Source: an uncultured Ventosimonas sp.
GTDB taxonomy: Bacteria; Pseudomonadota; Gammaproteobacteria; Pseudomonadales; Pseudomonadaceae
NCBI GenBank assembly: GCA_945283395.1
Contig: CALYQH010000002.1
Span: 1 to 21,206, forward strand
DNA length: 21,206 bases
Direction: 5' to 3'
Shown here: positions 15,080 through 21,206 of the stretch, one piece after another
How positions within the stretch are numbered: position 1 is the first letter of the stretch
Layout: every line of letters begins with the position of its first letter
The notes under the pieces: generated by a model
Database searches by the model: none
What the model saw: the letters and a program-made list of their open reading frames with translations, nothing else
What the model was told of the DNA's origin: nothing
Translations under genes and position numbers: made by a program

Positions 15080-18000
15080 TTAATCCTTCGAATGGGCCAT
15101 TTGTTCTTTTTCTTTGGCTGTTTTAATCTTAAACAAAGAACTCACCACAAGATAAAATAATGGGATCCAGAAAATAGCCAAGGTGGTAGCGGTTAGCATA
15201 CCACCAACCACACCAGTACCAATGGAATGTGCACTACCAGCACCTGCCCCACTAGCTTTTGCTAAAGGTAATACCCCTAAAATAAAAGCTAATGATGTCA
15301 TTACGATAGGACGTATTCTGGTGCGACATGCCTCTAAAGCAGATTCAGCCAAACTTTTGCCACTTTCATGGAAAGCTTGAGCAAACTCAACAATTAAGAT
15401 CGCATTCTTGGATACTAAACCTATAGTAGTTAATAAGCCCACCTTAAAGAATACATCATTGGTTAAGCCTCTTAAATGCGTTGCCAGTACCACTCCTATA
15501 ATACCTAATGGTGCTACCAAAATCACCGCAAAAGGAATGGCCCAACTTTCATAGAGTGCTGCTAAACATAAAAATACCACTATAGCTGCTAATGAATAAA
15601 GAGCTATTTCTTGCGCACCCGCTAGTTTTTCTTCAAATGACAAACCTGTCCAGGAGAAACCTATACTCTTGTTAGATAATTGGCCTATGAGTTTCTCCAT
15701 TTCATTCATAGCATCGCCGGAACTATAGCCTGGTGCAGATTCGCCCAAAATTTCAACCGCAGAGACCCCATTATAACGCTCAAGTTTAGGCGAACCCATA
15801 ATCCATTGACTACTAATTAGATTCGCTAATGACACCATTTCGCCTTTATTGTTGCGAACATACCATTTCTTGAAATCGTCAGGATTCATACGAGAGTTAG
15901 TAGCACCCTGAACATAAACCTTTTTAACCCGTCCTCTATCAATAAAATCATTGATATAACTACTACCCCAAGCAATGGAGAGTGTTTGATAAATATCAGT
16001 TAAAGCTACCCCATAAGCACTGGCTTTTTCTTCATCAACATATATTCTATATTGAGGTTCATCATCCAAGCCATTAGGGCGAACTTTAGCTAATTTTGGA
16101 TTTTTAGCAGCTAAGAAGAGCAACTCATTACGCGCTGCCATCAAACCCTCATGCCCTACACCACCTTGGTCTTGTAAAAATAAGTCAAAACCTGTAGCGT
16201 TACCCAACTCCATTACTGCTGGCGGAGAAAAGATGAACACTTGACCACCAATAAATTCGGGTTGAGTCATGAAGATTCCCATCAACCGTCCTGCTACCGA
16301 GGATACATCTTGACCTGGACCATTTCGTTTATCCCAGTCTTTCAACATTACGAATGCCATCGCAGAACTTTGTCCACGACCGGCAAAGCTAAAACCTGTC
16401 ACCGTGAAGACTGACTGTACATTGGCTCCTTCAGTATTCAGAATAGTTTTACGCATATTATCGACGATTTGCTGGGTTACATCAGCAGGCGTACCTTTAG
16501 GCGTTTGCACTTGGGCAAACAACACTTTTTGGTCTTCAGCTGGCAATAGTTCAGTAGGAATAGCCCTAAACATGAAAACTATTACTGCACAAATAGCTAA
16601 GTAGATAATTAAAAATATCAATTTATTCTTAAAAACTTTTGCTACACCACCTACATAAAGATTAACCGATTTATCAAAGGTTCTGTTAAACCAATTAAAG
16701 AAACCACCGAATAAGCCTTTTTTCACTCCATGTGAAGCATCAGCAGAAGATAACATGGTGGCACAAAGTGCTGGTGTTAATATTAATGCTACTAACACTG
16801 ATAGGGCCATAGCAGCCACAATAGTTACAGAGAATTGACGATAAATAATCCCCGTAGCACCGCTCATAAATGCCATAGGAACAAATACAGCTGATAGCAC
16901 CATGGCTATCCCTACTAAGGCACCTTGAATTTCATCCATAGATTTGCGAGCAGCTTCTCTGGCTGGTAGTTTTTCCTGCTCCATGATACGTTCAACGTTC
17001 TCTACTACCACGATCGCATCATCCACCAGTAAGCCGATGGCCAATACCATAGCAAACATAGTTAGTGTATTGATAGAAAATCCAAAGGCAGCTAATACCC
17101 CGAATGTACCCAGTAACACCACAGGTACAGCAATAGTAGGAATCAACGTTGCACGGAAGTTCTGTAAGAACAAGAACATCACCAAGAACACTAAAACGAT
17201 AGCTTCGAAAAGTGTATGAACAACCATGTTAATAGATGCAGAAATAACAGGCGTACTATCGTAAGGATAGATAACTTCTACTCCTGCAGGAAAGAACGAT
17301 TTTAATTTATCAACCGTTTCTCTAACTGCTTTAGCCGTATTCAATGCATTTGAACCAGTTGCTAGCTTTAATGCTATACCTGAAGCTGGCTTACCATTAT
17401 TAAGGGCAGTGACAGAATAGTTTTCACTACCTAAGCTAATGTTGTCTGACACATCTTTAAGGCGTACTTGCGAACCATTAGTAGTCACTTTTAATAATAT
17501 ATTGCCAAACTCTTCTGGTGTTTGTAAGCGCGTTTTACTAATGATAGTAGCATTTAACTGAGTACCAGCTAGGGCAGGTAAACCACCTAATTGACCAGAA
17601 GATACTTGAATATTTTGCGCTTTAATAGCATTGCTTACATCAATAGGCGTTAACTGGTAATTATTAAGCTTGGCAGGATCTAGCCAAATACGCATAGAAT
17701 ACTGTGCACCAAACACTTGGAAGTCACCAACACCAGGTGTTCTTGCAATAGAGTCTTGCATATTAGAAACAATATAGTTACTGAGGTCAAAATTAGACAT
17801 TGAACCATCATTAGAAACTAAACCAACTACTAGCAAGAAGTTAACCGTTGCTTTAACCACCCTTATACCTTGCTGTTGAACTTCTTGAGGTAATAAAGGT
17901 GTTGCTAATTGCAACTTATTTTGCACTTGAACTTGAGCAATATCAGGATCAGTACCTTGCTCAAAGGTCAAAGTAATTTGCATATTACCATCTGAGTTAC

Positions 18001-18244
18001 TTTGGGATGACATATAACGCAAATTATCTATACCATTCATTTGCTGCTCGATAACCTGCACAACAGTATCTTGCACAGTCTCAGCTGAAGCACCTGGATA
18101 ATTTACCGAAATAGCAACCGATGGCGCAGCAATACTTGGATACTGATTGACAGGCATGCTTACCAAGGATAAGCCTCCCGCCAACATGACAATCAAGGCT
18201 ATTACCCAAGCAAAGATAGGGCGATCAATAAAGAATTTTGACAT
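15080..18244 (-). CDS. ttgB: RND multidrug efflux pump, inner-membrane transporter (MexB/TtgB/AcrB type)
   Basis: This is the proton-driven trimeric drug/H+ antiporter of the tripartite complex. It has 1054 residues, full family length, and its sequence follows P. aeruginosa MexB closely from [17 protein letters not shown] onward. The proton-relay aspartates are D408-D409 in [14 protein letters not shown]; the matching Lys ([13 protein letters not shown]) and Arg ([12 protein letters not shown]) in later helices are also present. Twelve membrane helices and two large periplasmic loops are in the usual order. A phenylalanine-rich drug pocket segment, [15 protein letters not shown], and [13 protein letters not shown] are intact. 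It lies between the adaptor and channel genes with gaps of only 3-4 nt, a single translational unit. Nothing suggests decay. Confidence 0.95.
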   Translation of the reverse strand: MSKFFIDRPIFAWVIALIVMLAGGLSLVSMPVNQYPSIAAPSVAISVNYPGASAETVQDTVVQVIEQQMNGIDNLRYMSSQSNSDGNMQITLTFEQGTDPDIAQVQVQNKLQLATPLLPQEVQQQGIRVVKATVNFLLVVGLVSNDGSMSNFDLSNYIVSNMQDSIARTPGVGDFQVFGAQYSMRIWLDPAKLNNYQLTPIDVSNAIKAQNIQVSSGQLGGLPALAGTQLNATIISKTRLQTPEEFGNILLKVTTNGSQVRLKDVSDNISLGSENYSVTALNNGKPASGIALKLATGSNALNTAKAVRETVDKLKSFFPAGVEVIYPYDSTPVISASINMVVHTLFEAIVLVFLVMFLFLQNFRATLIPTIAVPVVLLGTFGVLAAFGFSINTLTMFAMVLAIGLLVDDAIVVVENVERIMEQEKLPAREAARKSMDEIQGALVGIAMVLSAVFVPMAFMSGATGIIYRQFSVTIVAAMALSVLVALILTPALCATMLSSADASHGVKKGLFGGFFNWFNRTFDKSVNLYVGGVAKVFKNKLIFLIIYLAICAVIVFMFRAIPTELLPAEDQKVLFAQVQTPKGTPADVTQQIVDNMRKTILNTEGANVQSVFTVTGFSFAGRGQSSAMAFVMLKDWDKRNGPGQDVSSVAGRLMGIFMTQPEFIGGQVFIFSPPAVMELGNATGFDLFLQDQGGVGHEGLMAARNELLFLAAKNPKLAKVRPNGLDDEPQYRIYVDEEKASAYGVALTDIYQTLSIAWGSSYINDFIDRGRVKKVYVQGATNSRMNPDDFKKWYVRNNKGEMVSLANLISSQWIMGSPKLERYNGVSAVEILGESAPGYSSGDAMNEMEKLIGQLSNKSIGFSWTGLSFEEKLAGAQEIALYSLAAIVVFLCLAALYESWAIPFAVILVAPLGIIGVVLATHLRGLTNDVFFKVGLLTTIGLVSKNAILIVEFAQAFHESGKSLAESALEACRTRIRPIVMTSLAFILGVLPLAKASGAGAGSAHSIGTGVVGGMLTATTLAIFWIPLFYLVVSSLFKIKTAKEKEQMAHSKD

Positions 18245-18247
18245 TGC

Positions 18248-19399
18248 TTACTTTCCTGCATTACCTGGATTTTGATCAACAGAAGTAGCCTGACTAGCAT
18301 TCTGTTCAATTGGATCAACTTGACTACCTGGCTGAACTTTTTGTAATCCTTTTATGACGATTCTTTCGCCATCTGCTATTCCCTTATCAACTAACCAAGT
18401 ATTTTTATCAGCTATGCGAGACACTTCAAGAACACGTTGCTCAACCTTATTATCTTTATTGACAATTAATGCGGTAGCTTGGCCTTGAACATTACGTGTA
18501 ACACCTAATTGAGGAGCTAAAATAGCCTTTTGGCGTACCCCTTCATTTAATCTTGCATGAACAAACATGCCGGGTAATAATTGATGATCCGGATTAGGGA
18601 AAATGGCTCTTAGGGTAACAGAACCTGTTGTTTCATTGACTGACACTTCAGAGAATTCAAGCTTACCCTCATGAGCATAAAGTGATCCATCCTCTAATAT
18701 TAAAGTAGCTTTTGCAGCATTTTCACCTGCTTTTTCTAAACCACCACTTGCTAATTCCTGTCTTAACTTAAGAATATCTTTAGAAGGTTGCGTAACATCT
18801 ACATAGATAGGATCTAGCTGATTAATAGTTGCCATAGGATTAGCTTGACCTGTAGTAACTAAAGCACCTTCTGTTACTAACGAGCGGCTAATACGCCCTG
18901 AGATAGGCGCCAACACTTTGGTATAACGTAATCTTACTTGCGCTGTTTGTAGATTAGCTATGGCGGTTAAAAGTGCTGCACGAGCATCATCATATTGTTG
19001 TTGGCTAACTGCTTTAGTAGTTACCAATGATTTATAACGCTTTTCTAAGGCGCGCGCAGAGGCTAAGCTGGCTTCAGCACTTTGTACATTAGCTTTATAA
19101 ATAGCCGGATCAATTAAATAAAGCTGTTGCCCTGCTGTTACATCAGCTCCTTCAGTAAAGAATCTTTTTAAAATAATACCTTCAACTTGTGGTCTAACTT
19201 CTGCTACTCGATAAGCGCTAGTGCGACCAGGTAAATCTCTTGTTAAAGTATAGGGTTGAGCTTTTAAGGTTACCACCTCAACTTTCTGAAGAGGTCGCTG
19301 TTGCCCTGCTTGATTATCATTTTTATTACAGCCGCCCAACAAAAATGTGGAAAAAGTGAATACTGAAACCCAGATAGAAAAAGTTGGTTTTAATTGCAT
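18248..19399 (-). CDS. ttgA: RND efflux periplasmic adaptor lipoprotein (MexA/TtgA/AcrA type)
   Basis: This is the membrane-fusion protein that bridges the inner-membrane pump and outer-membrane channel. It has 383 residues. The signal peptide ends at FLLGGC with Cys24 as the lipidation site. The lipoyl half-motif with VRPQVEGIILKRF and GADVTAGQQLYLIDP is at about residues 68-95. A coiled alpha-hairpin rich in Ala, Leu and Gln spans about 100-160, the second lipoyl half contains LAPISGRISRSLVTEGALV, and beta-barrel and membrane-proximal domains follow (PGMFVHARL). The tail is Gln/Asn/Ser-rich. GAGG lies 8 nt before the ATG. It is the first gene of the operon, directly behind the TtgR-like operator, and no repressor gene sits beside it. 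Confidence 0.95.
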   Translation of the reverse strand: MQLKPTFSIWVSVFTFSTFLLGGCNKNDNQAGQQRPLQKVEVVTLKAQPYTLTRDLPGRTSAYRVAEVRPQVEGIILKRFFTEGADVTAGQQLYLIDPAIYKANVQSAEASLASARALEKRYKSLVTTKAVSQQQYDDARAALLTAIANLQTAQVRLRYTKVLAPISGRISRSLVTEGALVTTGQANPMATINQLDPIYVDVTQPSKDILKLRQELASGGLEKAGENAAKATLILEDGSLYAHEGKLEFSEVSVNETTGSVTLRAIFPNPDHQLLPGMFVHARLNEGVRQKAILAPQLGVTRNVQGQATALIVNKDNKVEQRVLEVSRIADKNTWLVDKGIADGERIVIKGLQKVQPGSQVDPIEQNASQATSVDQNPGNAGK

Positions 19400-19454
19400 G
19401 GAAACAACCTCAGTTACAAGAGGAACTAAATTAATCTAGTAAAAATATTTGCTT

Positions 19455-19484
19455 AATTTACTTACATTCATACCTGTTTGTAAA
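19455..19484 (-). promoter_or_regulatory. Probable promoter of the efflux operon
   Basis: On the minus strand TTTACA (-35, complement of 19479-19484) and TAAATT (-10, complement of 19455-19460) are separated by 18 bp. Transcription would begin about 45-50 nt before the adaptor start. Both boxes lie within or against the TtgR-like palindrome, so a bound repressor would block polymerase. Confidence 0.5.
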
Positions 19485-19488
19485 TAAA
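19457..19488. promoter_or_regulatory. TtgR/AcrR-like operator
   Basis: Imperfect palindrome: TTTACTTACATTCA (19457-19470) and TGTTTGTAAATAAA (19475-19488) match as inverted arms at 11 of 14 positions, with centre TACC. Read on the minus strand, the half-sites TTTACAAACA and TGAATGTAAGTA resemble what I remember of the TtgR operator upstream of Pseudomonas putida ttgABC and the AcrR site of E. coli. It overlaps the predicted operon promoter. Confidence 0.65.
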
Positions 19489-19754
19489 ATATTTTAATAT
19501 TTAACTTTTTTTCGTTAAAGAGTATTTCAGAGCATTACAAAACGACTTAGCCAACATGAATAAATAAAAGGTTTATTATCTTGAATGGCTTTCATTGTCT
19601 ACTTTACGCTTTTAGAAATAGAAAAATTAATATACCCAACTAGAATAACATTAATAGCTAATTAATTTTAGATATTTTTATAAACTTGCTCAATAATTTG
19701 TACAAAAAGTGTTAAAATTCTTGAATATCACTTCAATAAATAACGGTTTTTAGC
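19489..19754. other. Non-coding remainder of the efflux/DUF2782 divergent region
   Basis: Together with the operator region this makes a 355-nt gene-free gap. The stretch is very AT-rich, has only short chance frames (the longest starting ATG is about 26 codons) and shows no TetR-family helix-turn-helix remnant in any frame that I could recognise. A promoter for the rightward genes must lie here, but no box pair stands out; TTGTAC (19698-19703) with TTGAAT 17 bp later is the best weak candidate. Confidence 0.4.
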
Positions 19755-20078
19755 ATGTGGAAATTTCTTTTTATAATTTCAATATTAGTAGTGAATATTG
19801 CTTGCACCCAGCATGCTAAGTCAGCTTATAGCTCTACTAACATTGCCTCCAGTGCGTCAAACGAACAGCCAAGCCAAGCTGACACTAGCGTAACTATCTA
19901 TCAAGAAGGCGACAATACCATTGAAGAACGGCGAGTAAAAGGCTTTTTATACTCTGTTAAAGTTACCCCCAGACAAGGTAAGCCCTATTATTTAATTAAT
20001 GCTGATGGAGATAATAATACTTTACAAAATACCCCTCCAAAACAAAAAATTCCCTCTTGGACATTATTTAGTTGGTAA
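19755..20078 (+). CDS. DUF2782 domain protein, probably exported
   Basis: This encodes 107 residues. An N-terminal hydrophobic signal (residues 1-16) is followed by Cys17 in VNIAC, a poor lipobox because Asn occupies the -3 position, so lipidation is uncertain. A Ser/Ala-rich linker leads to the DUF2782 core: TIYQEGDNTIEERRVKG, then LYSVKVTPRQGKPYYLI at about 65-81, an acidic ADGDNN, and the closing PSWTLFSW. This pattern (charged N-half, V-x-P-x-x-G-x-PYYL, terminal W-x-LF-x-W) is typical of the small Pseudomonas DUF2782 proteins. The function is unknown. The next lipoprotein gene starts 5 nt after its stop, so the two are co-transcribed. Confidence 0.75.
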   Translation: MWKFLFIISILVVNIACTQHAKSAYSSTNIASSASNEQPSQADTSVTIYQEGDNTIEERRVKGFLYSVKVTPRQGKPYYLINADGDNNTLQNTPPKQKIPSWTLFSW

Positions 20079-20083
20079 CTTAA

Positions 20084-20833
20084 ATGTCAAATATTTTACG
20101 GTTTTTATTAGCTATCTGCATTATCAGTCATTTAGTTGCTTGTTTTAGCTTAGAGAGCAAAAGTAAGTTAAAACTAGCCAAACGTATAGAAACTGTTAAT
20201 TGGTATCAACAGAAAAAAAACTGTAATCAACAAACCCTTACTACTAATAATTGTCCCAGCTTCAAATTTGATGGCATTACTTTTAAACATCAACCATTAT
20301 TAAATAATCTGATTGAACAAAAACTATTAAGTTTAGTCAAGGCTAAAAATCAGTCCTTATGGGATTATCAACAAAGCTACTTGGCTAAAGCGCATAATGG
20401 CGATCATATTTATTTTACTGTCAAAGTACTTAAACAAACTACAGCTCTTACCGTATTACAGCTTAGTTGTGAAGAACAACATAGCACTTATGTATATAGT
20501 ACACCTAATATCGCTTTTATTAACTTTGATAATCAGACTAAACAAGATTTACAATTAACTGATATTATTCAGGGTGATCAACTACCAGCTTTTTGGAGTA
20601 ATGCCCAATTAGTTTATAATCAATGGTTAGAGGTGAATCAATTGCTAAATAATGAAGTTTATCATCAGGACTGGCCATTTGTAAAAACACCCCATTTTGC
20701 CCTACTAACTAACGGTATAACGTTACAATATGAAGCAAATACCTTGGCACCCTATGCAATGGGAATGCCTACCTTAGTAATACCTTACAACAAACTTGAG
20801 GGCATTGTTAAGCCTCAATATATAATCAATTAA
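20084..20833 (+). CDS. RsiV/DUF3298-like lipoprotein
   Basis: This encodes 249 residues with a hydrophobic signal and a good lipobox LVAC (Cys20). The mature protein has an N-terminal mixed region with two cysteines (CNQQTLTTNNC) and a central beta-rich DUF4163-like part (QLSCEEQHSTYVY). The C-terminal DUF3298-like domain includes FALLTNGITLQYEANTLAPY and ends with a P-T-L-V-IPY-x-x-L strand. That last block is the clearest family signature (RsiV C-terminal domain). In Bacillus RsiV is an anti-sigma factor, but this protein lacks an N-terminal cytoplasmic sigma-binding segment and no sigma gene is adjacent, so that role should not be transferred. It lies 27 nt upstream of prlC and may share its transcript. 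Confidence 0.7.
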   Translation: MSNILRFLLAICIISHLVACFSLESKSKLKLAKRIETVNWYQQKKNCNQQTLTTNNCPSFKFDGITFKHQPLLNNLIEQKLLSLVKAKNQSLWDYQQSYLAKAHNGDHIYFTVKVLKQTTALTVLQLSCEEQHSTYVYSTPNIAFINFDNQTKQDLQLTDIIQGDQLPAFWSNAQLVYNQWLEVNQLLNNEVYHQDWPFVKTPHFALLTNGITLQYEANTLAPYAMGMPTLVIPYNKLEGIVKPQYIIN

Positions 20834-20860
20834 TATTTTTGAAAGATCAAAGGCTGAATT

Positions 20861-21206
20861 GTGCAAAAAGATAATCCACTTTTAACCTATACTGATTTAC
20901 CACCTTACTCACATATTGATGCAGAGCAGGTGGTACCCGCTATAGATAATGTATTAGCAAGCAATAGACAAGCTATCGATTCCCTATTAAAGAATCCGCC
21001 CAGTCCGTTAACTTGGGAAAATACAGCACTGGTGTTAGATGAAATTAATGAGAAACTCAGCAAAACTTGGAGTCCAGTGAGTCATCTAAATGCTGTTATG
21101 AATAATGAAGCGTTACGTGTTGCTTATGAAGCTTGTCTACCTAAGTTATCAAGTTATTCGACTGAAATGGGACAAAATAAACCCCTCTATGAGCTTTATC
21201 AAGCAC
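20861..21206 (+). CDS. prlC: Oligopeptidase A (M3 metallopeptidase), N-terminal part
   Basis: The first 115 codons match the N-terminus of oligopeptidase A, a cytosolic zinc peptidase that degrades signal peptides and other short peptides. Recognisable blocks are NPLLTYTDLPPYSHIDAEQV, LTWENTALVLDEI and the very conserved WSPVSHLNAVMN, followed by LRVAYEACLPKLSSY and MGQNKPLYELYQA. The HEXXH zinc site lies beyond the window. The start is GTG at 20861: an in-frame TGA two codons upstream excludes anything earlier, and AAGG precedes it. The two lipoprotein genes just upstream point the same way. Confidence 0.93.
   Translation, partial: MQKDNPLLTYTDLPPYSHIDAEQVVPAIDNVLASNRQAIDSLLKNPPSPLTWENTALVLDEINEKLSKTWSPVSHLNAVMNNEALRVAYEACLPKLSSYSTEMGQNKPLYELYQA

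Noticed and set aside
16404..17219. Plus-strand open frames inside the efflux pump gene
   Set aside because: The pump frame on the other strand is full-length and conserved; these frames have low-complexity composition and no ribosome sites.
19489..19754. A decayed ttgR-like repressor gene between the operon and the DUF2782 gene
   Set aside because: The stretch is only about 270 nt and no TetR helix-turn-helix pattern could be read in any frame.

Overview
The window looks like chromosomal DNA of an AT-rich gammaproteobacterium of the Pseudomonas lineage. Three gene neighbourhoods point that way: nth followed by a PA3496-type small acidic protein gene, argG followed by gloA, and a MexAB-OprM/TtgABC-type efflux operon whose proteins are close to the Pseudomonas versions along their full length. 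The low GC content and several decayed genes suggest a host-associated, shrinking genome (Entomomonas-like is my guess; this is inference). I see no insertion sequence, prophage, CRISPR array, rRNA or tRNA gene.

Layout. 1-2959: the 3' end of a probable Hsp90-like ATPase gene, then a large TPR protein gene 22 nt downstream. 2960-3330: non-coding, with inverted repeats and a terminator. 3331-3672 (-): a YegP/DUF1508 protein. 3792-4472: two divergent gene remnants, a cysteine hydrolase (-) and a GlxA/AraC-type regulator (+). Both lost their 5' halves, apparently in one deletion, and the regulator also carries an in-frame amber codon. 4594-6067 (+): an InaA-type kinase and a SAM-dependent methyltransferase. 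6072-7601 (-): a B12-binding radical SAM protein. 7737-8658 (+): nth and the PA3496-type gene, closed by a strong terminator. 8689-10373 (-): argG then gloA. 10551-13510 (+): a META-domain lipoprotein, a nitroreductase, smpB with an in-frame amber codon at residue 53, and an aromatic-type aminotransferase. 13546-19399 (-): a complete tripartite RND efflux operon (adaptor, pump, outer-membrane channel). 19755-21206 (+): a DUF2782 protein, an RsiV/DUF3298-like lipoprotein and the start of prlC (oligopeptidase A).

How the genes work together. The efflux operon encodes a whole drug/solvent pump. A TtgR/AcrR-like operator overlaps its promoter, but no TetR-family repressor gene lies beside it. argG-gloA and nth-PA3496 are conserved housekeeping pairs. 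InaA and the methyltransferase may act on the cell envelope. Most of the window is ordinary core genome. The points worth a second look are the interrupted smpB, the fused hydrolase/GlxA scar, the orphan TtgR-type operator and the Hsp90-like/TPR pair.
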